Shown here: positions 43,301 to 52,148 of the stretch, piece after piece
Position numbering within the stretch: the stretch's first letter is position 1
Layout of the letters: the number at the start of each line of letters is the position of its first letter
Source of the DNA: Rhizobium sp. Root274
Lineage (GTDB): Bacteria > Pseudomonadota > Alphaproteobacteria > Rhizobiales > Rhizobiaceae
DNA: 64,000 bases
Direction of reading: 5' to 3'
Assembly (NCBI RefSeq): GCF_001429245.1
Contig: NZ_LMJE01000001.1
Location: forward strand, 807,179-871,178
Translations under genes and position numbers: made by a program
Notes under the pieces: model-generated
The model's input: the letters and a program-made list of their open reading frames with translations, nothing else
What the model was told of the DNA's origin: nothing
Database searches by the model: none

Positions 43301-43361
43301 CGACATCTCCCGCAGCGCCTTACGATCCGGGTTCTGCGGCACATCGTGGTGACACACGGAT

Positions 43362-43398
43362 ATAGCGCCCGGTCCAGTCCCGGCGCTATGTCGTTTTC
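43362..43398 (+). terminator. terminator of the HPE1-like gene
   Basis: ATAGCGCC (43362-43369) and GGCGCTAT (43382-43389) form an 8-bp stem followed by GTCGTTTTCC. Confidence 0.75.
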
Positions 43399-43570
43399 CC
43401 CTATTTATTGCGGGTAATTTTTCACGGGCGAATATTCTTAACCGCTTAAAGTCATATCAATCTTTCGCGATGACTCTGGGCCTGAATATGACCGGCCATG
43501 AGGGCCGCTGCTCCCCCCTTGTTCCCGGATCTCAACCGACCCGTTCGGTTCGACGAAAGCTTGGCTGACC

Positions 43571-45400
43571 ATGAAAAATCTCCGTATTTCCCTCCAACTG
43601 TTCGTGCTCATCGGCGGCATGATGGCGGCTTTCGCCACGGCCACCTATTTTGAAGTGCGATCGGCGACCGCCACGATTTACCAGCAACGCTACGAATTGC
43701 TGCGGACCCAGGTGGAGTCGGCGCTTTCCATCCTCCAGGATTTCAACGACCGGGCCGTCGCCGGCGAGTTTTCCGTCGATGAAGCGAAGACCCGCGCCTA
43801 TACGCTGCTCAACAAGATGAAGTTCGAGCCGGACGGCTATTTCTTCGGCTACGACTATGATGTCGTGATGGTCTTCCATCCCACGTCCAAGGATGTCGGC
43901 AAGAGCAACAAGGGCAAGGCGGACGGAAACGGATTCGCCTATCGCGACGAAATGGTGCGCCTCGGTCAGACCGGCGGCGGATTCGTCGAATTCATTGGTC
44001 CGAAGCCGGGCAAGGATCCGGAAGATCGCACCTATCCCAAGGCTGCCTATGCCAAGGCCTTCGAGCCCTGGAAGATCGTGGTCGCCACCGGCCTTTACAC
44101 CGACGACCTGAAGGCGGAAATCCGGGCCAGCATCATCAAAACCGTCAGCGTCTCGCTTGGCATTTTCGTTGCGGCTCTGTTTGCTGCCTATTTCGTGGTG
44201 CGCGGCATCACCCGCCCACTCAACGCCATTCATGATGCGCTGGAAGCGGTGGCGGACGAAAACGTCTCGATCGCCATCCCGCACACGGATATGAGCAATG
44301 AAGTCGGCATGATGGCCAAGGCGACGCAGAGCCTGCAGGAGAAGATCCGCGAACGCCACGCGCTTGCTGCCCGCCAGGAAGAACAGCAGCGCGAACTGGA
44401 TGGCGAGCGCCAGCAGAATTCGGACATGCAGCTCGCAGAAGCGCGCCAGCAGGCCCATGTCGTGGCCACGATCGGTGCATCGCTTGCCAATCTGGCTGAC
44501 GGTGACCTGACCGTGCGTTGCGCCGATCTCGGCCCGAAATATGCCGGCCTGCGCGACAACTTCAACGAGGCGCTGGCGCGTCTCGAAGAGGCCATGGCCA
44601 GGGTCAACCTCAAGGGCAACGACATTGCCGTGTCGAAGGAAGAGATCCGCCGCGCCTCCGGCGAGCTTGCCACCCGCACAGAGCGCCAGGCCGCGAACCT
44701 TGAGGAAACCTCGGCGGCGCTCGACGAACTGACCGTTGCAGTTCGTCACACGGCAGAGGGTGCCCGCGAAGCAGCGAGCCGTGTTGGAGCTGTCAGCGGC
44801 GAGGCGAAGCAGAGCGACGAGATCGTGACACGCGCCATCAATGCAATGAGCGGTATCGAGCAGTCGTCGGCCGAGATCACCAAGATCATCGGCGTGATCG
44901 ACGAAATCGCCTTCCAGACCAACCTTCTGGCATTGAATGCCGGCGTCGAGGCGGCACGCGCCGGCGAAAGCGGCAAGGGCTTTGCAGTCGTTGCCCAGGA
45001 AGTGCGCGAGCTTGCACAGCGCTCGGCAGCTGCCGCCAAGGAGATCAAGGACCAGATCGCCCGCTCGTCCGCCCAGGTTGAACAGGGCGTGCAGCTGGTT
45101 GGCCAGACCGGCGAGGCGCTGAAGCGCATCTCCGACCAGATCGCCAGCGCCAACGACATCGTGTCGAAGATTTCGCACAGCGCCCAGGAACAGGACACCA
45201 CCCTGCGCTCGATCTCGTCCTCGATGAACCAGCTCGATCAGGCGACCCAGCAGAATGCTGCAATGGCCGAAGAGACCACGGCATCTGCCGAAGTTCTTGC
45301 CAATGACACGGGTGATCTTCTGAACCTGATCCGCAGCTTCAAGACCGGTCAGCAGACGGCGCATGCTGCCACGCACCAGCCGATGCGCAAGGCTGGCTGA
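43571..45400 (+). CDS. methyl-accepting chemotaxis protein, sCache type (1)
   Basis: The 609-residue receptor has TM1 (about 8-28), a periplasmic single-Cache domain (30-185, with [15 protein letters not shown] and [13 protein letters not shown]), TM2 (about 190-212), HAMP (213-265) and a cytoplasmic signalling domain. The hairpin tip [21 protein letters not shown] is complete. sCache domains of this sort sense small organic acids. The C-terminus has no pentapeptide tether for CheR. It is the first of two tandem paralogues. Confidence 0.95.
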   Translation: MKNLRISLQLFVLIGGMMAAFATATYFEVRSATATIYQQRYELLRTQVESALSILQDFNDRAVAGEFSVDEAKTRAYTLLNKMKFEPDGYFFGYDYDVVMVFHPTSKDVGKSNKGKADGNGFAYRDEMVRLGQTGGGFVEFIGPKPGKDPEDRTYPKAAYAKAFEPWKIVVATGLYTDDLKAEIRASIIKTVSVSLGIFVAALFAAYFVVRGITRPLNAIHDALEAVADENVSIAIPHTDMSNEVGMMAKATQSLQEKIRERHALAARQEEQQRELDGERQQNSDMQLAEARQQAHVVATIGASLANLADGDLTVRCADLGPKYAGLRDNFNEALARLEEAMARVNLKGNDIAVSKEEIRRASGELATRTERQAANLEETSAALDELTVAVRHTAEGAREAASRVGAVSGEAKQSDEIVTRAINAMSGIEQSSAEITKIIGVIDEIAFQTNLLALNAGVEAARAGESGKGFAVVAQEVRELAQRSAAAAKEIKDQIARSSAQVEQGVQLVGQTGEALKRISDQIASANDIVSKISHSAQEQDTTLRSISSSMNQLDQATQQNAAMAEETTASAEVLANDTGDLLNLIRSFKTGQQTAHAATHQPMRKAG

Positions 45401-45427
45401 GGCTAACATCTTTCCAGGTCGTATCGA

Positions 45428-45457
45428 AACCGCCGGCCATCGCCGGCGGTTTTTTGT
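45428..45457 (+). terminator. terminator after first chemoreceptor gene
   Basis: AACCGCCGGC-CATC-GCCGGCGGTT is followed by TTTTTG. Confidence 0.92.
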
Positions 45458-45700
45458 TATCCGCCGCACCGCTTGCAGCTTTTTGTGACGTGGGCGGCGG
45501 AAAGGCTTGACGTGAAGGCAATTGATCGTTGCTAAATCATTGTTTCCTAATATCAAAATACCTTATATTATTTTTATTTAAGTAAAATTTTACGAGAGAA
45601 GGACCAGTGTGTCCTCCACACCGGTGGCTGCATGAAGCGCGCCCGGGCGACAGGGGAACGGTCGCCACTTCGGAAGGATACCGACCGGACAATTCCTTTC

Positions 45701-45708
45701 GGAGGAGG
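45701..45708 (+). promoter_or_regulatory. ribosome binding site fixing a TTG start
   Basis: GGAGGAGG ends 5 bp before TTG at 45714 and supports the non-ATG start of the second chemoreceptor. Confidence 0.8.
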
Positions 45709-45713
45709 CTCCA

Positions 45714-47531
45714 TTGAAGAACCTAAAGATTTCCAGACAACTCTTTCTCCTGATCTGTGGATTGATGCTCGCCTTCGGCATGGCGACCTATTTCCAGATC
45801 AAGAGCACGTCCAATGCAATTTTTGCCGAACGCTACGACCTGCTGCGCAGCCAGGTGGACTCCGCGATCTCGATCCTCAAGGGATACGACGCACGGGTGA
45901 AGGCGGGCGAAATGAGCATGGAAGATGCTAGAGCCCAGGCGTTCAAGACCATGTCGACGGTGGCCTATGAGCCGAACGGCTACATGTTCGGTTTCGACTA
46001 CGATGTCACCATGCTGTTTCATCCGGTTGCCGCGCAGGTCGGCCTCAACCAGAAGGGACAGCCGGACAAGAACGGCAAGATGTTCCGCGAGGAGATGATC
46101 GAGAAGGCGCGCAATGGCGGCGGCATCACCGAATATTCGTGGACCAAGCCAAACGACCAGAGCGGTGCAGTGTTTCTGAAGGCGGCCTATAGCAAAGCCT
46201 TCGAGCCCTGGCAGGTGGTGGTCGGAACCGGTGTCTACATCGACGATCTTCAGGAGAAGATCAACGCGATGATCTGGAAGGCCGTGGTGATCGGCGGCAG
46301 CGTCGTCGTCTTCGGACTGCTGGCCGCCTTTATCATCATCCGTGGCATCAGCCGTCCCCTGACGGCCATCCACGGCGCGCTGACCGCCGTGGCGGAAGAG
46401 AATGTTGCGATCGCCATTCCCCATACGGAAATGGGCAACGAGGTGGGCATGATGGCGAAAGCGACCCTTGCCCTTCAGGAGAAGGTCCGTGAACGCCAGG
46501 CTCTGGCGCGCCGCCAGGCCGAGCAGCAGCAGCAGATCGACCAGGAGCGCCAGCACAATCTCGACACGCAGCAGAGCGATGTCGCCGAACAGGCCCGCGT
46601 GGTATCGCAGATCGGCAAAGCGCTGGAAGCCATGGCGCAAGGGGACCTGACCACACGCTGTGGAGACCTTGGCCCTCGCTACAGTGTCTTGCGCGACAAC
46701 TTCAACGAGGCGCTCGATCATCTGGAAACGGCTCTGGCGCGGGTGAGCGCCAAGGGCGTCGAGATCGCCGGTTCAAAGGAAGAGATCCGTCGCGCCTCGC
46801 ACACGTTGTCGCAGCGCACCGAGCATCAAGCGGCCAATCTGGAAGAGACTTCGGCAGCCCTCGACGAGCTGACTGTCGCCGTGCGCCAAACCGCTGAAGG
46901 CGCGCAGGAGGCAGCCCAGCGCGTGCAGACGATCTCGTCGGAAGCAGCGCGCTCCGACGCGGTCGTTGCCGAAGCGATCGGCGCCATGGGCTGCATCGAA
47001 CAATCGTCTGCCGAGATTACCAAGATCATCGGCGTGATCGATGAGATCGCCTTCCAAACCAACCTTTTGGCGCTGAATGCAGGCGTCGAGGCTGCCCGCG
47101 CGGGCGAAAGCGGCAAGGGCTTTGCCGTCGTCGCCCAGGAAGTGCGTGAACTCGCCCAGCGTTCGGCTGCCGCCGCAAAGGAAATCAAGGACCAGATCTC
47201 CCGCTCGTCCGGTCAGGTGCGCAACGGCGTGCAGCTCGTCGGCGAGGCCGGCGCCGCACTCAAGCGGATCTCCGACCAGATCCAGTCGGCGAGCAACATC
47301 GTGACCAAGATCGCCCATTCGGCGACGGAGCAGGACACGACTCTGCGCTCGATCTCGTCTTCGATGAACCAGCTGGACGCCGCGACCCAGCAGAATGCGG
47401 CGATGGCAGAAGAGACCACCGCTTCGGCCGAGGTTCTGGCCGGCGACACCGAGGAACTGTTGAACCTGATGCGCAGCTTCCGCACCCGGGCAGAGCAGAC
47501 CTATGCCACACCGATGCGCAAGGCGGGCTGA
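45714..47531 (+). CDS. methyl-accepting chemotaxis protein, sCache type (2)
   Basis: The 605-residue paralogue of the preceding receptor has the same domain order: TM1, single Cache ([28 protein letters not shown]), TM2, HAMP, signalling hairpin. The cytoplasmic parts are almost identical between the two (same tip, [22 protein letters not shown]), while the Cache domains differ more, so they should signal alike but bind different ligands. The start is TTG behind a strong ribosome site. Confidence 0.95.
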   Translation: MKNLKISRQLFLLICGLMLAFGMATYFQIKSTSNAIFAERYDLLRSQVDSAISILKGYDARVKAGEMSMEDARAQAFKTMSTVAYEPNGYMFGFDYDVTMLFHPVAAQVGLNQKGQPDKNGKMFREEMIEKARNGGGITEYSWTKPNDQSGAVFLKAAYSKAFEPWQVVVGTGVYIDDLQEKINAMIWKAVVIGGSVVVFGLLAAFIIIRGISRPLTAIHGALTAVAEENVAIAIPHTEMGNEVGMMAKATLALQEKVRERQALARRQAEQQQQIDQERQHNLDTQQSDVAEQARVVSQIGKALEAMAQGDLTTRCGDLGPRYSVLRDNFNEALDHLETALARVSAKGVEIAGSKEEIRRASHTLSQRTEHQAANLEETSAALDELTVAVRQTAEGAQEAAQRVQTISSEAARSDAVVAEAIGAMGCIEQSSAEITKIIGVIDEIAFQTNLLALNAGVEAARAGESGKGFAVVAQEVRELAQRSAAAAKEIKDQISRSSGQVRNGVQLVGEAGAALKRISDQIQSASNIVTKIAHSATEQDTTLRSISSSMNQLDAATQQNAAMAEETTASAEVLAGDTEELLNLMRSFRTRAEQTYATPMRKAG

Positions 47532-47552
47532 CGCCTTGCCGCATCGATGATC

Positions 47553-47586
47553 AAGGCCGTCGGAGCGATCCGGCGGCCTCTTTCGT
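47553..47586 (+). terminator. weak terminator after second chemoreceptor
   Basis: AGGCCG-T-CGG pairs imperfectly with CCG-G-CGGCCT, followed by CTTTCGTTTC. Confidence 0.5.
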
Positions 47587-47587
47587 T

Positions 47588-48124
47588 TCAGCTCAGGTAT
47601 TGGACCCGTTCGGCGAGAAGGTGCAGCTCGTGGTTGGAGAAGACCTCGATGCCGGCCTGCCGCATCAAGGCTGCGGTCACGCCGAAGCCGGGCTGGCGGG
47701 TGCCGGAAAAGGAGCCATCATAGATGAAGCCGGGCTGGCGGGTGCCGGAAAAGGAGCCATCATAGATGAAGCCGGAGCCGCAGGAGGGGCTGCCATCGAT
47801 CAAGAGTGCGAAGCGACAGCCTTGCTCCCCGGCAAAGGCCACGGCCCTCTTCCCACCATCGATGAACTCCGCCGTCACATCGCATCCGGTGAGCTCCAGA
47901 ACGCGGGCGCGACCGGCGAGCACGTCCTCGCCATTCATGCCGCCCTCGATTTCGGCGGGTGGACGCGGCGTCGGCAGACCACCGGCCTGTTCCGGACAGA
48001 AGCCGACGAGCCGGCCCTCGCTTTTCCAGCGCTCGATCATGGGATCATTCAGCGGCTTGCCTTTGCCATCATAGCGGACCGGGCGACCGAGCAGACAGGC
48101 GCTGATGAGGATTTTGGGGGGCAT
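47588..48124 (-). CDS. DUF523 protein with internal 14-residue duplication
   Basis: The product has 178 residues; without the duplication it would have 164, the usual size. It starts PKILISACLLGRPVRYDGKG and has IDGSPSCGSGFIYDG, the conserved DUF523 segments. The 14-residue unit GFIYDGSFSGTRQP occurs twice in a row, caused by a perfect 42-bp tandem repeat. The family is related to the YbbK/DUF523 proteins of unknown biochemistry, with conserved Cys residues. The gene begins 4 bp after the ParE-like toxin gene and is probably co-transcribed with it. MTDP at 48136 is an alternative start. Confidence 0.82.
   Translation of the reverse strand: MPPKILISACLLGRPVRYDGKGKPLNDPMIERWKSEGRLVGFCPEQAGGLPTPRPPAEIEGGMNGEDVLAGRARVLELTGCDVTAEFIDGGKRAVAFAGEQGCRFALLIDGSPSCGSGFIYDGSFSGTRQPGFIYDGSFSGTRQPGFGVTAALMRQAGIEVFSNHELHLLAERVQYLS
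47684..47767. repeat. perfect 42-bp tandem duplication inside a gene
   Basis: Units at 47684-47725 and 47726-47767 are identical, and an 8-bp remnant (GAAGCCGG) follows. The repeat length is a multiple of three, so the reading frame is kept. It looks recent because no base differs between the units. Confidence 0.97.
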
Positions 48125-48128
48125 AGGA

Positions 48129-48422
48129 TCAGTCATCCAACAGGCGCGAGACGCCGGCTCGCTCGTGGAGAATACTAATGATTTCGACCATGCCATCCTC
48201 CAACACGACATAGAAAATCAGATGCGAGCCTGACCGGCGACGACGGTAGCCCGACCGCACCGATGCCTCTTCTTTGCCCGCAAACGGATGGGTTCCGGCA
48301 ATCATGGCCAAGATCTGCTTGAGGTACCGCTCCGCCTGAACCTCGGACCAACGATCCCGCGGGTAGTCACCGATCTCAAGAAAGTCCCGGCGTGCAGCAG
48401 GGCTGAGCCGGATCTCAGCCAC
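48129..48422 (-). CDS. RelE/ParE-family toxin
   Basis: The 97-residue toxin has the ParE pattern IRLSPAARRDFLEIGDY at the start, GYRRRRSGSHLIFYV in the core and ISILHERAGVSRLL at the end. The start is GTG at 48422, overlapping the antitoxin end by 8 bp. ParE members poison gyrase and RelE members cut mRNA; by sequence this is nearer ParE. Confidence 0.87.
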   Translation of the reverse strand: MAEIRLSPAARRDFLEIGDYPRDRWSEVQAERYLKQILAMIAGTHPFAGKEEASVRSGYRRRRSGSHLIFYVVLEDGMVEIISILHERAGVSRLLDD

Positions 48423-48666
48423 GGCTATTCCATCTTTCGCGAACAACCGCCATGAGGTCTTCCGGATCGAAGGGCACGGACGGCCCACTGTTCTCGCCCT
48501 CGATCAGCGCATTGCGCAGCCATTCGACCCGGGCCTGCTCTTCCTTCAGAAGCTGCAGGCCGGCCTCGACCACCTCTTGCGCCGAGTTGAATTGACCGCT
48601 TTCGACCTGGGCATCAATGAAGCGGTCATAGGGTTCAGCAATGGTGACCTGAACGGGTTTGTTCAT
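48415..48666 (-). CDS. ParD-type antitoxin (CC2985 family)
   Basis: The 83-residue protein has a ribbon-helix-helix start (VQVTIAEPYDRFIDAQVESGQFNSAQEVVEAGLQLL) and an acidic tail that would wrap the toxin. It is the first gene of a three-gene unit with the toxin and the DUF523 gene. Confidence 0.86.
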   Translation of the reverse strand: MNKPVQVTIAEPYDRFIDAQVESGQFNSAQEVVEAGLQLLKEEQARVEWLRNALIEGENSGPSVPFDPEDLMAVVRERWNSRG

Positions 48667-48737
48667 GGGGATGGGTCCGGGTCTCTTCAGGTCTAGGATA
48701 ACACAAGAAACCAAGGTCAGAAAATCGGTGACTGAAA

Positions 48738-48767
48738 ACAAAAGACCCCGCCAAAGCGGGGTCTCAC
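48738..48767 (-). terminator. terminator of glyS
   Basis: AGACCCCGC-CAAA-GCGGGGTCT is followed on the minus strand by TTTTGTTTTC, immediately after the glyS stop. Confidence 0.92.
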
Positions 48768-48771
48768 ATCA

Positions 48772-50925
48772 TCAACCCGTGATCTTGGAGAAGTCCGCGA
48801 CGGTTGCGGTCGCCTCGCGGATGGCCTTCAAGAGCGCCAGGCGGTTGGCGCGGATCGCGGCGTCCTCGTCGTTGACCAGGACATCCTCGAAGAATGTGTC
48901 GACCGGGCCGCGCAGCGTCGAGAGCGCCTGCATGGCGGAGCGGAAGTCTTCGGATGCGACGGCTTCGGCAGCCGACTTCGACGCCGACTGGATGGCGGCG
49001 AAGAGTGCCTTTTCGGCGTCGAGCTTCAGCAGGGCTTCCGAGACGCCATCGGCGACGACGGTGCCCTTCTTCTCTTCGGCGGCCAGCAGCTGGGTGGCGC
49101 GCTTGGTGCCGGCCAAGAGGTTCAGGCCGTCTTCCGAGGTGATGAAGGCGGTCAAGGCTTCGGCCTTGCGGGCGACCATCAGCAGGTCGTCGGCCTCAGG
49201 CGTCAGCACGGCATCGATGATGTCGTGGCGAGCGCCCTGGTCGCGCAGGTAGACTTTTAGGCGGTCGTGGAAGAAGGAGAGGAGGTCCGCATCCTTGGCA
49301 ATCGTGGCGATCGGCAGGCGGATGCCCTTCTCCAAAATCATCCGAACCACGCCCAGCGCCGCACGGCGCAGCGCGTAGGGGTCCTTCGAACCGGTAGGCT
49401 TTTCGTCGATCGCCCAAAAGCCCACAAGTGTGTCGAGCTTGTCGGCGAGCGCGATGGTCAGGCCGACCTTGTCTTCCGGCAGCCGGTCGGACGGGCCGTT
49501 CGGCTTCCAGTGGTCTTCGATCGCGGCAGCGACGGAGGTGTTTTCACCCTGCAGAAGCGCGTATTTGCGGCCCATGGCGCCCTGGAGTTCGGGGAATTCG
49601 CCGACGGCTTCGGTGCGCAGATCGGCTTTCGCGAGCACCACGGCGCGGTCGACGACAGCGGCATCCGCGCCGACCATCGGAGCCAGCACCTTGGCCAGTT
49701 CGCGGATGCGCGTCACGCGCTCACCCTGTGTTCCGAGCTTGGCGTGGAAGGTGACGTTGAGCGCATCGAGCTTGGCCATGCGCTGGTCGAGCGGCTTCTT
49801 CAGGTCCAGGTCGAATTTGGCGGCGGAGGCCTGCAGCGTGTCGAGGTCCGGCAGGTCGCCCTGGTCGCGCTTCCAGAAATGCAGCGCATCCGACAGGCGG
49901 GCGCGCACGACCTTGCCATTGCCATGCATGATCTCGCGGCCGCCATCGGTGGCCTGGATGTTGGAGATCAGGATGAAATGGTTGGAGAGCTTGTCGGTCT
50001 CACCCTGCGGGCGCACGACAAAGCACTTCTGATTGGTCTTGATGGTGAGGCGGATGATCTCGGCCGGGATCGAGAGGTAGTCCTCTTCAAACGTGCCGAG
50101 CAGGACCTGCGGCCATTCGACGAGGCCGGAGACTTCTTCCAGCAGGCCCTCGTCCTCGACCAGTTCCAGGCCGTTGGCAAAGGCGATGTCGCGGGCGTCG
50201 TGCAGGATCATGTCCTTGCGGCGCTCGGCATCGAGGATGACCTTGGCGCGTTCCAGGTTGGTGACGTAGTCATCGAAGCGCTTGACCGTGATGGCATCAG
50301 GCGCGTGGAAGCGATGGCCATAGGTGACGTTGGAAGCCACGATTCCGTCGATCTCGAAGGGGATGACCTGAACTTCGTCATGCTCAGGGCCGAAGGTGCA
50401 GACGATGGACTGCAGCGGGCGCACCCAACGCAGGCTTTCCATGCCCTTGCCCTCGATGCCGCCATAGCCCGAGCCCTTGGGCATGGAGGCAAAGCCGGAG
50501 CGCATCGATTTGGGCCAAGGGAAGGCCCTGATGATGCCGGGCATGACATCGGCGATGATCTCTTCCGCCGCACGGCCGGGCTTTTCCAGATAGGCAACGT
50601 AGAAGTCGCCCTTTTTCGGATCGGTCTTGACGATGGCCTGATCGATCGAAGTGAGACCCGCCCCACGCAGGAAGCCGTCAATCGCACCTTGCGGTGCGGA
50701 GACGCTCGGACCCTTCTTCTCTTCCTTGATATCGGCCGAGCGGGCGGTGAGGCCGCGGATATCGAGCGTCAGGCGCCGCGGCGTCCAATATTCGCGCGCG
50801 CCCTCATAGGTCAGACCGGCATCGACGAGCGCATCGGTGACCATCTTCTTCAGATCGCCAGCCGCCTTGCGCTGCATGCGCGCGGGGATTTCTTCGGAGC
50901 GGAGTTCGAGCAGGAGATCGGGCAT
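48772..50925 (-). CDS. glyS: glycine-tRNA ligase beta subunit
   Basis: The 717-residue subunit of the alpha2beta2 bacterial enzyme binds tRNA-Gly. It opens [18 protein letters not shown], has the HD-like region [33 protein letters not shown] and a C-terminal anticodon-binding domain. The ATG at 50925 is chosen by family start. glyQ is not adjacent but starts about 9 kb further upstream on the same strand. Confidence 0.97.
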   Translation of the reverse strand: MPDLLLELRSEEIPARMQRKAAGDLKKMVTDALVDAGLTYEGAREYWTPRRLTLDIRGLTARSADIKEEKKGPSVSAPQGAIDGFLRGAGLTSIDQAIVKTDPKKGDFYVAYLEKPGRAAEEIIADVMPGIIRAFPWPKSMRSGFASMPKGSGYGGIEGKGMESLRWVRPLQSIVCTFGPEHDEVQVIPFEIDGIVASNVTYGHRFHAPDAITVKRFDDYVTNLERAKVILDAERRKDMILHDARDIAFANGLELVEDEGLLEEVSGLVEWPQVLLGTFEEDYLSIPAEIIRLTIKTNQKCFVVRPQGETDKLSNHFILISNIQATDGGREIMHGNGKVVRARLSDALHFWKRDQGDLPDLDTLQASAAKFDLDLKKPLDQRMAKLDALNVTFHAKLGTQGERVTRIRELAKVLAPMVGADAAVVDRAVVLAKADLRTEAVGEFPELQGAMGRKYALLQGENTSVAAAIEDHWKPNGPSDRLPEDKVGLTIALADKLDTLVGFWAIDEKPTGSKDPYALRRAALGVVRMILEKGIRLPIATIAKDADLLSFFHDRLKVYLRDQGARHDIIDAVLTPEADDLLMVARKAEALTAFITSEDGLNLLAGTKRATQLLAAEEKKGTVVADGVSEALLKLDAEKALFAAIQSASKSAAEAVASEDFRSAMQALSTLRGPVDTFFEDVLVNDEDAAIRANRLALLKAIREATATVADFSKITG

Positions 50926-50989
50926 CGGGTCTGACTTTTTGAGCTGTTGCAAAGGGCTGCGGGGGGCTTAGCAAGCCGCGCGGCAAAAG

Positions 50990-51328
50990 TCATCCATGCT
51001 TCGGTGTAAATTGGCGGGTGGATCCGGCCGCGGACATATCTGTGCGGACGGGAATGGCCGCGAGTTCATCAGCCTTCGCCGCCGCTTCGGTCTTGAGGTC
51101 GTAGCTCGTCTGCAGGTTCATCCAGAATTGTGGCGACATGTCGAAATAACGAGCAAGACGCAGCGCGGTATCTGATGTCAACGATGTTTGCTCGCTGACC
51201 AGGCGTTCTATGCGGGTGCGCGGCACGTTCAAATGCCGTGCAAGCGCGCCAGCACTCAAGCCCATGGGCTCCAGAAACTCGTCCCGCAGAATTTCGCCGG
51301 GATGGACGGGCGGCAGCACAATGGTCAC
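50990..51328 (-). CDS. higA: HigA-family antitoxin
   Basis: This 112-residue XRE-type regulator begins PPVHPGEILRDEFLEPMGLSAGALARHLNVPRTRIERL and has the HigA ending MSPQFWMNLQTSYDL. The start is GTG at 51328 with AAGGAGA upstream. The preceding higB toxin is reduced to a short 3' remnant, so this is an orphan antitoxin. Confidence 0.9.
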   Translation of the reverse strand: MTIVLPPVHPGEILRDEFLEPMGLSAGALARHLNVPRTRIERLVSEQTSLTSDTALRLARYFDMSPQFWMNLQTSYDLKTEAAAKADELAAIPVRTDMSAAGSTRQFTPKHG

Positions 51329-51342
51329 GACATGTCTCCTTC

Positions 51343-51408
51343 TCAGTAATAGTCGACGATCTCGACATGATCTGCGCCATTGTCGGACCAGATGAAGCGT
51401 AGGTCACC
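51343..51408 (-). pseudogene. higB: 3' remnant of higB toxin gene
   Basis: In frame up to a TGA at 51343-51345 the sequence encodes DLRFIWSDNGADHVEIVDYY, which matches the end of HigB/RelE-type toxins. It is followed directly by the higA ribosome site. Upstream the coding sequence stops at the edge of the palindromic repeat (about 51407), so the first three quarters of the toxin are lost. Confidence 0.8.
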
Positions 51409-51535
51409 CCCACCCGCGCGTTCCGCGCGACCTCCCCCTCAAGGGGGAGGTGGGTGGCGCGGCGCTGGCGTTTCAGCCACCCTCCCCTTGAGGGGGAGGG
51501 TCGGAGCGAAGCTCCGGGGTGGGGTGATCCGGTGT
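51407..51535. repeat. palindromic repeats, copies B1 and B2 (opposed)
   Basis: B1 (51407-51453) carries CGCGCGTTCCGCGCG and ACCTCCCCCTCAAGGGGGAGGT. B2 (51477-51530) carries CCACCCTCCCCTTGAGGGGGAGGGT and CGGAGCGAAGCTCCG in the opposite orientation. B1 cuts higB, and B2 encodes the tail of the DUF559 gene. Confidence 0.85.
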
Positions 51536-51994
51536 TGACTGAGGAGGTTTCTCTTGGACGAGTGCCGTTGCCTGGTACTGAGCCCTCCGGATGGGGCCAT
51601 CTTCAGGGTACAGTTCAAGGAATATCTCACGCTCACGGACCGCAGCATAGATCGCATCCAGGACAGCTTCGAGTTCTGTCAGAATTTCGGCATTCCAGAA
51701 GCGGATCACCTTGTATCCCTGTTTCTCCAAGAAGGCCGTTCGCGCCGCATCTCGTTTAAGCCCCTCGTCCGTGGCATGCTGGGAACCGTCGAGTTCAATG
51801 ACCAACCCAATCTGGTGGCAGGCAAAGTCCGCGAAGTACTGACCGATCGGGACCTGACGGCGAAAGTGGCTGCCATCAATCGGAATGCGCCAGAGATGCC
51901 GCCAGAGTTTTCGTTCGGCATCCGTGCTCGTCGATCGCAGACGTCTGGCATTGGCGCGGCGAAAGCCATCCATAGAGGTGGTAGGTCTGGGCAT
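51473..51994 (-). CDS. DUF559 endonuclease-like protein
   Basis: The 173-residue protein has the DUF559/Vsr-like nuclease core (DAERKLWRHLWRIPI, FRRQVPIGQYFADFACHQIGLVIELDGSQH, KQGYKVIRFWNAEIL, about residues 25-115) with the catalytic-type Asp, Glu and Lys pattern. The last ~20 residues (DHPTPELRSDPPPQ and on) are translated from a palindromic repeat and are not part of the fold. The ATG at 51994 is the first in a sensible position. Such genes are scattered across rhizobial genomes; no partner methylase is visible. Confidence 0.85.
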   Translation of the reverse strand: MPRPTTSMDGFRRANARRLRSTSTDAERKLWRHLWRIPIDGSHFRRQVPIGQYFADFACHQIGLVIELDGSQHATDEGLKRDAARTAFLEKQGYKVIRFWNAEILTELEAVLDAIYAAVREREIFLELYPEDGPIRRAQYQATALVQEKPPQSTPDHPTPELRSDPPPQGEGG

Positions 51995-52096
51995 GTTTCT
52001 GGCTCCCCAACCATAACCTACCCATGGAACGTCAAATCTCAGCGCGTTGCAACTCTCGGCATTGAGGGGAAATTGGAGAGTTTGGCCGGGTTCACC

Positions 52097-52148
52097 CCCA
52101 CCCGCCGCTTCACGGCGACCTCCCCCCTCAAGGGGGAGGTGGGTGTTA
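52097..52148. repeat. palindromic intergenic repeat, copy C
   Basis: The unit ACCCGCCGCTTCACGGCG plus ACCTCCCCCCTCAAGGGGGAGGT is nearly identical to copy A. It abuts the stop codon of the DUF2207 gene. Confidence 0.85.

Larger units (their letters stand above)
45401..45713. other. AT-rich intergenic region between chemoreceptor genes
   Basis: After the terminator this 313-base gap contains an unusual AT-rich tract (about 45538-45598) in an otherwise GC-rich sequence, with the perfect palindrome GTAAAATTTTAC at 45582-45593. It is probably the promoter and control region of the second receptor. Confidence 0.55.

Noticed and set aside
43532..45556. A 674-residue frame antisense to the first chemoreceptor
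   Set aside because: No family motifs and no ribosome site; the plus strand is a clear receptor.
47684..47767. CRISPR-like repeats
   Set aside because: There are only two adjacent copies with no spacers, in frame inside a gene.
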